Source: Chlorobiales bacterium
GTDB lineage: Bacteria > Bacteroidota > Chlorobiia > Chlorobiales > Chlorobiaceae
Assembly: GCA_022360355.1 (NCBI GenBank)
Contig: JAKSCY010000072.1
Location: 1-5,950 of the forward strand
Reading direction: 5' to 3'
DNA: 5,950 nt
The notes under the pieces are model-generated. The model was not told where the DNA came from. It did not search any database and saw only the letters and a program-made list of their open reading frames with translations. Made by a program: the position numbers and the translations under genes. This document shows, one piece after another, positions 1-5,950 of this stretch; position 1 is the stretch's first letter, and each line of letters starts with the position of its first letter.

Positions 1-1
1 G

Positions 2-211
2 AAGGACGGCGACTACAAACACAATATTACATCAGTCGACGGGCGCGACAACGCCCACTCGCATCTCATGGGTCTTTTCATGAACAGTTCCGAAACCATC
101 CCTTTCGAATCCGGCAAACTCCTTCTGGGCGAGTGGCAGTCTATCTTCCTTGTTGAACTTGACGGGCCCCGACCCGAACGAAGTATTCTCATGCAGATTT
201 CAGGAATATAA
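2..211 (+). CDS. yjbQ: YjbQ/UPF0047 family protein, C-terminal part (5' end outside window)
   Basis: The reading frame is open from base 2 to the TAA at 209-211 and encodes the last 69 residues of a protein. The family is usually about 135-140 residues, so roughly half is missing to the left. The visible part carries the family's C-terminal signature: a DGRDNAHSHLMG stretch with two histidines, then SGKLLLGEWQSIFLVELDGPR near the end. This is the YjbQ/UPF0047 family (TIGR00149). It is annotated as a secondary thiamine-phosphate synthase because some members complement thiE loss; the true physiological role is not settled. The protein is small and should be cytoplasmic, with no membrane segment in the visible part. 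A hairpin with a T-run follows 73 nt after the stop and may end this transcript. The next gene, dxs, lies on the same strand and makes a thiamine precursor. Family assignment is firm; the function is inferred. Confidence 0.85.
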   Translation, partial: KDGDYKHNITSVDGRDNAHSHLMGLFMNSSETIPFESGKLLLGEWQSIFLVELDGPRPERSILMQISGI

Positions 212-283
212 CTCCCCTGCAAAGAGACTCACCTCACGGACAGAAGACCGATACAATTTTCACCGGAAGGAACCGGGAACATC

Positions 284-324
284 ATAATCCGGTTACATGA
301 GATTATCTGAACCGGATTATTTTT
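284..324 (+). terminator. Hairpin with T-run between yjbQ and dxs: likely intrinsic terminator or attenuator
   Basis: ATAATCCGGTT at 284-294 is perfectly complementary to AACCGGATTAT at 310-320, giving an 11-bp stem with a 15-nt loop. A run of five T's (320-324) overlaps the stem end. The T-run lies on the plus-strand side only, so the orientation fits termination of yjbQ transcription. The loop is long and the stem only moderately G+C-rich, so efficiency is uncertain. The element ends just 22 nt before the dxs ATG. It therefore either sits in the dxs leader or leaves very little room for a dxs promoter downstream. A protein-binding operator is an alternative reading. Confidence 0.5.
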
Positions 325-333
325 ATACCAGAC

Positions 334-338
334 AAGGA
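334..338 (+). promoter_or_regulatory. Ribosome binding site of dxs
   Basis: AAGGA, within AAGGAAA, ends 8 nt before the ATG at 347. This is good Shine-Dalgarno spacing and supports that start over the in-frame ATG at 356 (residue 4), which would be 17 nt away. It is the clearest ribosome binding site in the window; mutS2 and pgsA show none as good. Confidence 0.75.
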
Positions 339-346
339 AATCTTCT

Positions 347-2326
347 ATGGAACACATGCCACCACCTTCGGTAAACGGGAAATATGTTTTCCTTTCGAAA
401 ATTCGCTCACCGGAAGACCTTAAAAGATTCAAGCCGGAAGACCTGCAGAAAGTAGCGGATGAATGCAGAGCGTATCTTATCGATGTTGTCTCGGAAAACG
501 GCGGGCACTTCGGTTCAAGTCTCGGTGTCGTTGAGATGTCGGTAGCCCTGCACTATGTATACAAGACTCCTAATGACAAGATTATCTGGGACGTGGGCCA
601 TCAGGCCTATATACATAAAATACTGACCGGCAGAAAAGACCAGATGCACACAAACAGGAAATTCAACGGTCTGGCAGGTTTTCCGAAAATGTCCGAAAGT
701 CCTCACGATGCATTCGGCACCGGCCACGCATCGACATCCATATCCGCCGCTGCCGGGATGGCCGCTGCACGGGACCTTTCGGGAAGTAACGAAAAAATTA
801 TCGCCGTCATAGGAGACGGCAGCATGACCGGAGGCATGGCATTTGAAGCAATGAACCACCTCGGAGACAGTAAGAGCGATGTTCTGGTTATCCTGAACGA
901 CAACCAGATGGCAATCGCTCCCAGCACCGGCGGACTTAGAAACTATCTGGTCAACATCTCTCTGAACAAAACCTACAACAGGGTCCGCAAATTCATCTGG
1001 GACTCGATCTCCCTGCTCAATAACGATCTGGGAGATGCAGCTAAAAATGCAGTCCATAAAATTGAAGACGGCATAAAGGCTGCGCTGACGCCGGGCGCAT
1101 TTTTCGAGGCTCTGGGGTTCCGCTATTTCGGACCTATAGACGGGCACAATACAGAACAGCTTGTCAAAGCATTAAAAGAAATGCACGAGCTGCCTCACCC
1201 CAAGCTTCTGCATATCATTACAACAAAAGGCAAAGGCTTCAAACCGGCGGAAGACAACCAGAGCAAATGGCACGCCAGCAGCGGCGGGTTTGACACTGCC
1301 ACCGGAAAATCTCTGAAAAAACCCGGGAAAACCCAACCTCCGAAATATCAGGATATTTTTGGCAGCGCCTTGACGGAGCTTGCCGACAAAGACCACAGGA
1401 TTACAGGCATTACCGCGGCAATGTCAAGCGGGACATCGCTCGACCTCTTCCAGAAAGCCCACCCCGAACGTTTTTATGATGTCGGCATTGCCGAGCAGCA
1501 CGCCGTAACGTTTGCAGCAGGCCTTGCGGCAAACGGTTATAAACCGTTTTGCGCCATATATTCCACATTCCTGCAGCGTGCATACGACCAACTCATTCAC
1601 GACGTCGCGCTTCAGAAGCTTCCTGTTGTCTTTGCTATTGACCGCGCTGGCCTTGTCGGAGAAGACGGCCCTACACATCACGGTTCATTTGACCTCTCCT
1701 ATCTGCACCCTGTGCCCAATATGGTCATCATGGCACCGAAAGATGAGCAGGAGCTCCGAGACATGTTGTCTACCGCTGCAAAACACACGAAAGGCCCTGT
1801 TGCAATCCGCTACCCGAGAGGAATCTGCACCGGCATGCCTTTGCGCTCCGGCTTCAATACCATGGAAATCGGCAAGGGAGAAATCGTGCGCGAGGGGTCC
1901 TCCATTGCCGTTCTGGCAATCGGCACCATGGTGCAAAGATCGGTCGAAGCCGCCCGGATACTTGAAGAGGAAGGTATCGACGCTCTCGTGGCAAACATGC
2001 GTTTTCTCAAACCTCTCGACACTGTTCTGCTCGACAGCATTGCAAAGCAACATGATACAATCGTCGTCATCGAAGAAAACAGCATTATCGGAGGACTCGG
2101 AAGCGCCGTCAGCGATCATCTGCAGAAAAAACGCCTGACAAACAATGTCATGAAAATCGGGTTGCCCGATTCATTCGTCACTCACGGCAGCATGAACGAT
2201 CTTTACCGGCTGCTTAAGCTGGATGCGGAAAACATCAGCAGGCAGATCAGCACCTTTTACAAAGGCACGGCGACGGAAAAAAGCGAAAGAGTCCAAAGCA
2301 CGATTCGGACAGAAAGGTTGGCATAG
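347..2326 (+). CDS. dxs: 1-deoxy-D-xylulose-5-phosphate synthase
   Basis: DXS condenses pyruvate and glyceraldehyde 3-phosphate, with loss of CO2, to 1-deoxy-D-xylulose 5-phosphate. This is the first step of the MEP pathway (carotenoids, quinone tails, chlorophyll tails) and also feeds thiamine and pyridoxal synthesis. The protein is cytoplasmic and needs thiamine diphosphate and Mg2+. All hallmark motifs are visible: GGH near residue 54, GHQAY at 84-88, the cofactor motif GDGSMTGG at 156-163 with NDNQMAIAPSTGG at 184-196, GPIDGH at 262-267, the catalytic-glutamate motif IAEQHAVTFAAG with E383, and DRAG at 432-435 followed by GPTHHG. The transketolase-like pyrimidine domain runs from about 330 to 490 and the C-terminal domain from about 510 to 635. 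Length is 659 residues against a usual 620-640. The excess is a hydrophilic C-terminal tail lying mostly in the overlap with pgpA. The start is fixed by AAGGA 8 nt upstream. No frameshift or missing catalytic residue is seen. Confidence 0.97.
   Translation: MEHMPPPSVNGKYVFLSKIRSPEDLKRFKPEDLQKVADECRAYLIDVVSENGGHFGSSLGVVEMSVALHYVYKTPNDKIIWDVGHQAYIHKILTGRKDQMHTNRKFNGLAGFPKMSESPHDAFGTGHASTSISAAAGMAAARDLSGSNEKIIAVIGDGSMTGGMAFEAMNHLGDSKSDVLVILNDNQMAIAPSTGGLRNYLVNISLNKTYNRVRKFIWDSISLLNNDLGDAAKNAVHKIEDGIKAALTPGAFFEALGFRYFGPIDGHNTEQLVKALKEMHELPHPKLLHIITTKGKGFKPAEDNQSKWHASSGGFDTATGKSLKKPGKTQPPKYQDIFGSALTELADKDHRITGITAAMSSGTSLDLFQKAHPERFYDVGIAEQHAVTFAAGLAANGYKPFCAIYSTFLQRAYDQLIHDVALQKLPVVFAIDRAGLVGEDGPTHHGSFDLSYLHPVPNMVIMAPKDEQELRDMLSTAAKHTKGPVAIRYPRGICTGMPLRSGFNTMEIGKGEIVREGSSIAVLAIGTMVQRSVEAARILEEEGIDALVANMRFLKPLDTVLLDSIAKQHDTIVVIEENSIIGGLGSAVSDHLQKKRLTNNVMKIGLPDSFVTHGSMNDLYRLLKLDAENISRQISTFYKGTATEKSERVQSTIRTERLA
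2257..2326. other. Tail-to-tail coding overlap of dxs and pgpA
   Basis: The last 70 nt of dxs (residues 637-659 plus stop, plus strand) and of pgpA (about residues 136-158 plus stop, minus strand) use the same DNA. The dxs side encodes a polar, charged tail rich in K, E, R, S and T. The pgpA side encodes a hydrophobic stretch that looks like its last membrane segment. The two frames are offset by one base, so codons do not face each other exactly. No convincing bidirectional terminator separates the genes, so the mRNA 3' ends should be complementary. Confidence 0.8.
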
Positions 2327-2733
2327 ATACCGGCAAGAAGGTCATCGGCCATGACCCCCCAGCCACCGGGCAGCTTCTGGGCAATATTTACCGGCTCAGG
2401 CTTCAGGATATCAAAAACCCGGAACGCCGTAAAACCCAGGACTGCGGAAAACCACCCGGACGGCAGCAGCAAAAGTGCGACCCATTGCCCTGCAACTTCA
2501 TCAATGGTAACCTGTGACGGATCGTGCCCGTATATTTCCTCCATTATCTTTGCCGACCAGAGACCCACAGCAAACACAGTGAAAATTGCAGGAAGGGCAA
2601 CCTCCGGAGTCGAAAAAGAGGGAACGGTCACAAAGAAGACAGCTGCAGCAAAACTGGTAACCGTACCAGGCGCATAGGGGAAGTACCCGAGCCCGGCACA
2701 GCTTCCCAGGAACTTTGCGACGATTTCTCTCAT
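2257..2733 (-). CDS. pgpA: Phosphatidylglycerophosphatase A
   Basis: PgpA removes the phosphate from phosphatidylglycerophosphate to give phosphatidylglycerol and acts at the inner membrane. The protein has 158 residues, within the normal range for the family (about 155-170). Family motifs are visible in order: GLGYFPYAPGTVTS at residues 14-27, DPSQVTIDEVAGQW at 71-84 with the conserved Asp/Glu pair (D78, E79), FRVFDILKPEP at 104-114, and LPGGWGVMADDLLAGIYA at 121-138 with paired aspartates D130-D131. Hydrophobic segments lie near 28-55, 85-105 and 137-158, consistent with a small integral membrane phosphatase. The ATG at 2733 is 7 nt after the pgsA stop, so the genes are very probably co-transcribed and translationally coupled. 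A weak GAGG lies 13 nt upstream, inside the end of pgsA. The 3' end overlaps dxs on the other strand by 70 nt. Confidence 0.93.
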   Translation of the reverse strand: MREIVAKFLGSCAGLGYFPYAPGTVTSFAAAVFFVTVPSFSTPEVALPAIFTVFAVGLWSAKIMEEIYGHDPSQVTIDEVAGQWVALLLLPSGWFSAVLGFTAFRVFDILKPEPVNIAQKLPGGWGVMADDLLAGIYANLSVRIVLWTLSLFSVAVPL

Positions 2734-2740
2734 GAACCCG

Positions 2741-3346
2741 TCACTGCCTCAAAGGGGAAGGACTCAACAGCCCTTTCCAGTTTTGAACAAGGTATGAAAT
2801 CCCGGTATAGACCGTGTACAGGGTTATCGCCAGCATTGTGTAGTCAAGATAATCCGAATGGAGAACCTTGATCATAAACGCAGAAATCTCTTCGCCGGTA
2901 AAATCCCTCTCCTTGAGAAGGATAAACAGCATAATCACATAGGCGAAAACATTCTGTGTCAATGTCTTGTATTTTGCCTCCCGGCTGGTAACGACGGGCT
3001 TGTCCTTCCACTCCGCATAAACCCGCAGAACCGTCACAACCACATCGCGCAGCACAACCAGCAGCACCATCCACAATGCGAGGTATCCCTCCCACACATA
3101 GATCAGAAATGCCGCCGTAATAAGAATCTTGTCGGCCAGCGGATCGAGAAACGCACCAAGCCTGCTGGTAAGACCGTATTTTCTTGCATGGTAACCATCA
3201 TAAATATCGGTAAGCGATGCTATGATAAACACAACCACACCCAGAAGCTTCATATATGATGATTCCAGCAGAAGCAGAAACATGAAAACAGGGACCAGCA
3301 GTATCCGCAATGCTGTCAGCAGGTTTGGCAAAGTCATGTATCGCAT
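2741..3346 (-). CDS. pgsA: CDP-diacylglycerol--glycerol-3-phosphate 3-phosphatidyltransferase
   Basis: PgsA transfers the phosphatidyl group from CDP-diacylglycerol to sn-glycerol 3-phosphate, giving phosphatidylglycerophosphate, the substrate of the PgpA encoded next. It has 201 residues. The CDP-alcohol phosphatidyltransferase signature D-x2-DG-x2-AR-x8-G-x3-D-x3-D is complete: D47, D50, G51, A54, R55, G64, D68 and D72. The opening TLPNLLTALRILLVPVF and the KYKTLTQN segment at 125-132 are typical of PgsA rather than other CDP-alcohol transferases such as PssA. About five or six hydrophobic segments (near 13-28, 33-46, 73-99, 130-144 and 167-187) predict an inner-membrane protein. The start is uncertain: ATGs at 3346 and 3337 (residue 4) are both possible, and neither has a clear Shine-Dalgarno sequence. 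A likely promoter lies at 3402-3432. Cardiolipin-synthase-like CDP-alcohol transferases are the main alternative, but the adjacent pgpA favours PgsA. Confidence 0.92.
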   Translation of the reverse strand: MRYMTLPNLLTALRILLVPVFMFLLLLESSYMKLLGVVVFIIASLTDIYDGYHARKYGLTSRLGAFLDPLADKILITAAFLIYVWEGYLALWMVLLVVLRDVVVTVLRVYAEWKDKPVVTSREAKYKTLTQNVFAYVIMLFILLKERDFTGEEISAFMIKVLHSDYLDYTMLAITLYTVYTGISYLVQNWKGLLSPSPLRQ

Positions 3347-3401
3347 ACCGTATCGGGGGTCAAAACATTGATTATCAAGGAAACAACCCTGTAACTGCGC
3401 T

Positions 3402-3432
3402 CAAAGATAACGCATCCTCAGCTTTTTCTCAA
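3402..3432 (-). promoter_or_regulatory. Candidate promoter for pgsA-pgpA
   Basis: On the minus strand, TTGAGA (3427-3432) is separated by 17 nt from TATCTT (3404-3409), matching the sigma-70 consensus at 5 of 6 and 4 of 6 positions. Extended by two bases, the second element reads TATCTTTG, which also fits the TAnnTTTG -7 motif known from Bacteroidota, a relative of Chlorobi. Transcription would begin near 3395, leaving a leader of about 50 nt before pgsA. It lies in the only gap between mutS2 and pgsA. The call is from sequence alone. Confidence 0.4.
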
Positions 3433-3477
3433 CTGAAGCCGTCCAGCTATCGAGCCACCAAGCGATCCAGTCAATTT

Positions 3478-5859
3478 TTACAATTCAATAATCGTCACCC
3501 CCGCCCCGCCCTCCGGCCAGTCACCGAGCCGGAAGCTTTTTACGGCAGGGTGCTGCTTCAGGCAATGAGCGACTTTCTGCCGAAGCGCCCCGGTACCTTT
3601 GCCGTGAATGATTGTCGCGCTCGTGACCCTGTTGAGTCTCAGTTTATCAATAAACCGTTCCACCTCCTGAACGGCTTCATCTCCCAGCAGGCCCCGCAGG
3701 TCGAGCATTGTCGATTCGAGCGCGGCAGCATGAGCAGAACCAATCCCTTCACCTGAAACGGAACCCTCTGAGCGTTCAAGTTTTTTCGCCCTGGTCTTTG
3801 AAATCCGTTCAATGTTTTTCAGCGAAGTCGACAGGCGAAACGTCCCGCACTGCACAACAACATCGTCACCCTGCAGCGACGCTACTTCTCCAGTAGTGTT
3901 GGTCGTGAGAACGCGAACCGTATCCCCTTCCCTGATCGTCTTGTCGGGTTCCAGCGAACGCTCCATTTCGGCTGCAATACGTTTTTCTTCGCTTGCAGCA
4001 GCCTTTTTCCGCATATCGAGCTTGCTTCTTGCAGCCTCAACAACCCTGTCTTCAGGCCGCTTTCTCACGTCGTGGACAATATCACGGATTATTTTTTTGG
4101 CCTTTTCGATCTCCCGCCGTATCTCCTTCTGCTTTGTCAGTTTCATTTCCTGTTCCCTGCGTTTCAGCTCTTCTCCCGCGTGACGGAGACGCTCCTGCTC
4201 AAATGCCAGAGCCTCCTGTTGCTGTTCCAGCGACTTGCTTAAACCGCGATTTTTCTCAAGAGAAGCCTTGAGATCGTCCAGCATGCTGTCCAGTTCGGCC
4301 CTGCCTTTATCGAGAAAACCCTCGGCCCGGCTGACAACCCCGGAACCGAATCCCATACGCTGCATCATGGCAAAAGCAAAACTGTTGCCCGGCAGCCCTT
4401 TCAGGAACCGGAACGAAGGGGTCAACTGCGACCGGTCAAATTCCATCGCACCGTTCACAACCCCCTCCCTCTCATGAGCATAGGCTTTCAACTCCCCGAT
4501 ATGCGTCGTTACAATAACCTTGGCACCTTTTACAAGCAGTTCCTCGATAACCGAACGGGCGATTGCACTCCCTTCCTCAACATCCGTCCCCGAGCACAGC
4601 TCGTCGATCAACAAAAGGCATCCGGGCGTTGCCGTTTCCAGGATAGTTCGTATGTGTTCCAGATGGGAACTGAACGTTGAAAGGTCATTCTCGATTGACT
4701 GCTCGTCGCCGATCTCGATACATATCTCCTCAAATACCGGGAAAACAGAGCTTTCACTGCACGGAACAAGGTAGCCGTGCAGCAGCATGCAGCACAGAAG
4801 TCCGGCTGTCTTCATCGCAACCGATTTCCCCCCGGCATTCGGGCCGGATATCACCAGAACCTGTTCATTTTCACACAGCTCCATATCAAGGGGAAACACC
4901 TGCTCATGCTTCCTGCGGTGAGAAACCAGAAGCCATGGATGGTAGCCGTTGACAATCCGTAATACTTTTCCCGTACCAACCTCCGGCAGAACCGAACCGG
5001 TATCGAGCGCAACCCTTGCGCGGCCAAACAGCGAATCAAACACCGCAAGCAGTTCCTGATTATGCAGCACGTTCTCAAGTTCGCCCCTGATGCGTCCGGT
5101 CGTTTCTCTCAGTACCCGCTCCACCTCCCGGCGTTCACTGATCTCGAGATCCTGGATCCTGTTACTCATTTCGAGAGTTTCCGCCGGCTCAATGAACACC
5201 GTCTGTCCGGTATCGGAGTAGTCCTGAACAAAACCGGGAAGCTTGTACTTGTATTCCACCCGCAGCCCAAGCACCAGCCTGCCGTTTTTCATCGCAACGG
5301 TGTCCTCCATAAGCCACCCGTTAGCCTGACAACGCTTCAGAAGTCTGGTCATTTTCCTGCGCAACGATTCCCTGCCCGCGTTCAGTTCCTGTCGCAGTGC
5401 AAACAAGCCGTCACTTGCCGTATCGCGAACTTGTCCCTGTTCGTCAACAACCCGCTGAATTTCATACTGCAGCGACTTCTCCAGCCAGAGCTGTATGGTA
5501 AGAGCATTCAATGATGGATACACTGTGCGGTTCTGAAACATCCACTTCCTCAGTTGCACGGCCGCAAACAGGAGATCATGAACAGCACGCAATTCAACAG
5601 GTTCAAGATACGTATCGACCGTCTCAAGCTTTCTGAGAAGAGGACGCGTGTCAGGCAGGGAGGAAAAAGGCAGAGGATGGCCTTCCTCAAGAAAGACCCG
5701 TAACTCGAGCACGCGTTTGAGTTCCTCAACCAGCATTGCGGGATCATGCAGCGGCACTGCATCCGCCAATACATCCCGCCCCATATCGGAGACGCAAAAG
5801 GACGAAGCGTAGGCAACAATCCTGTCAAAATCCAGCTTTCTTTTCGTCAGGTCGTTCAT
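3478..5859 (-). CDS. mutS2: Endonuclease MutS2 (MutS-family ATPase with C-terminal Smr domain)
   Basis: MutS2 is a MutS paralogue without the mismatch-recognition domain. In studied bacteria it acts on branched recombination intermediates or on collided ribosomes, depending on species; its role here is not known. The 793-residue length is normal. The N-terminal core/lever region (about 1-300) includes LVLGLRVEYKYKLPGFVQ and TVFIEPAE near residues 195-227. The ATPase domain follows: Walker A GPNAGGKS at 339-346 (K345, S346), GDEQSIENDLSTFSSHL at 384-400, Walker B LLLIDE with D419-E420, and TTH at 451-453. A highly charged coiled coil, rich in E, K and R, spans about 510-640, then a small beta-rich segment at 642-690. 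The Smr nuclease domain fills about 717-793, with LDLRG at 719-723 and HGKGTGALR at 752-760 both intact. The start at 5859 fits family N-termini, but only an A-rich leader and no clear Shine-Dalgarno precedes it. The gene lies 131 nt upstream of pgsA and is probably a separate transcription unit. Confidence 0.95.
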   Translation of the reverse strand: MNDLTKRKLDFDRIVAYASSFCVSDMGRDVLADAVPLHDPAMLVEELKRVLELRVFLEEGHPLPFSSLPDTRPLLRKLETVDTYLEPVELRAVHDLLFAAVQLRKWMFQNRTVYPSLNALTIQLWLEKSLQYEIQRVVDEQGQVRDTASDGLFALRQELNAGRESLRRKMTRLLKRCQANGWLMEDTVAMKNGRLVLGLRVEYKYKLPGFVQDYSDTGQTVFIEPAETLEMSNRIQDLEISERREVERVLRETTGRIRGELENVLHNQELLAVFDSLFGRARVALDTGSVLPEVGTGKVLRIVNGYHPWLLVSHRRKHEQVFPLDMELCENEQVLVISGPNAGGKSVAMKTAGLLCCMLLHGYLVPCSESSVFPVFEEICIEIGDEQSIENDLSTFSSHLEHIRTILETATPGCLLLIDELCSGTDVEEGSAIARSVIEELLVKGAKVIVTTHIGELKAYAHEREGVVNGAMEFDRSQLTPSFRFLKGLPGNSFAFAMMQRMGFGSGVVSRAEGFLDKGRAELDSMLDDLKASLEKNRGLSKSLEQQQEALAFEQERLRHAGEELKRREQEMKLTKQKEIRREIEKAKKIIRDIVHDVRKRPEDRVVEAARSKLDMRKKAAASEEKRIAAEMERSLEPDKTIREGDTVRVLTTNTTGEVASLQGDDVVVQCGTFRLSTSLKNIERISKTRAKKLERSEGSVSGEGIGSAHAAALESTMLDLRGLLGDEAVQEVERFIDKLRLNRVTSATIIHGKGTGALRQKVAHCLKQHPAVKSFRLGDWPEGGAGVTIIEL

Positions 5860-5950
5860 AATTTCATTCTGCCGTTTTTTGTTGTATCTCTCACCCGTCT
5901 TCTGCTGGAAAAAGCACCGGATAGCTGTATATTGCTTTCTTCAGTTTGAA
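5860..5950. other. Upstream region of mutS2, no gene seen
   Basis: This 91-nt stretch carries the mutS2 leader on the minus strand. Just before the ATG it is A-rich, with no clear ribosome binding site. On the minus strand TATACA (5927-5932) could be a -10 box, but any -35 would lie beyond the window edge. On the plus strand TATATT (5928-5933) resembles a -10 box and could serve a divergent gene to the right, but no good -35 box accompanies it. I call no site here with confidence. Confidence 0.35.

Noticed and set aside
410..444. An 11-bp direct repeat, CCGGAAGACCT at 410-420 and 434-444.
   Set aside because: It lies in the dxs coding frame and encodes a repeated PEDL in SPEDLKRFKPEDL. It looks like coding similarity, not a regulatory or mobile repeat.
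515..1147. A 210-codon open frame on the minus strand inside dxs.
   Set aside because: It lies wholly antisense to a strongly conserved enzyme, and its translation shows no recognisable domain. It is a shadow of dxs codon use.
1512..2138. A 208-codon open frame on the plus strand inside dxs in another frame.
   Set aside because: Its product is low-complexity, rich in S, L and C, and it runs through the conserved DXS catalytic region. It is not a separate gene.
2277..2310. On the minus strand, a 7-bp hairpin (2291-2310, one G-U pair) followed by a U-rich tract with six U's at 2277-2282, resembling an intrinsic terminator.
   Set aside because: It lies inside pgpA, about 20-50 nt before the stop codon, so it would truncate the mRNA. 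The long U-run does not directly follow the stem. A chance structure is more likely.
3416..3438. On the minus strand, an 8-bp RNA hairpin with G-U pairs and a 7-nt loop, downstream of mutS2; a possible mutS2 terminator.
   Set aside because: It contains several wobble pairs, has no U-tract after it, and overlaps the -35 box of the better-supported pgsA promoter.
3310..3756. A 148-codon plus-strand open frame spanning the pgsA start, the intergenic gap and the mutS2 3' end.
   Set aside because: It is antisense to two conserved genes and covers the likely pgsA promoter. No family is recognised and there is no clear ribosome binding site.
5062..5514. A 150-codon plus-strand open frame inside mutS2.
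   Set aside because: It is antisense to the conserved MutS2 core region and has no recognisable motif.

Overview
This window holds chromosomal housekeeping genes. Four genes are complete and one is cut by the left edge. By eye, base composition is moderate (about half G+C). The protein sequences and the gene set suggest a green sulfur bacterium (Chlorobiales, perhaps Chlorobium or Prosthecochloris). This placement comes from recalled similarity, not a search, and is only moderately certain.

Layout, left to right. At 2-211 (+) is the C-terminal half of a YjbQ/UPF0047-family protein. A 135-nt gap follows, with an 11-bp perfect inverted repeat and a T-run (284-324) just upstream of dxs. At 347-2326 (+) is dxs, 1-deoxy-D-xylulose-5-phosphate synthase, the entry enzyme of the MEP isoprenoid pathway. 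The remaining genes are on the minus strand: pgpA (2257-2733), pgsA (2741-3346) and mutS2 (3478-5859). pgsA and pgpA are 7 nt apart and encode consecutive steps of phosphatidylglycerol synthesis (CDP-diacylglycerol to PGP to PG). A plausible promoter for the pair lies in the 131-nt gap between mutS2 and pgsA.

How the genes relate. dxs and pgpA converge and overlap tail to tail by 70 nt, with no usable terminator between them, so their transcripts should be mutually antisense at the 3' ends. YjbQ proteins are annotated as secondary thiamine-phosphate synthases. DXS uses thiamine diphosphate and makes DXP, a precursor of the thiamine thiazole, so the yjbQ-dxs adjacency may have metabolic meaning. 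mutS2 encodes a complete ATPase with a C-terminal Smr domain and is functionally unrelated to its neighbours.

I found no mobile element, CRISPR array, RNA gene, defence system or convincing novel system. The points most worth a second look are the coding overlap, the three-segment complementary leader of dxs, and the Bacteroidota-like promoter before pgsA.
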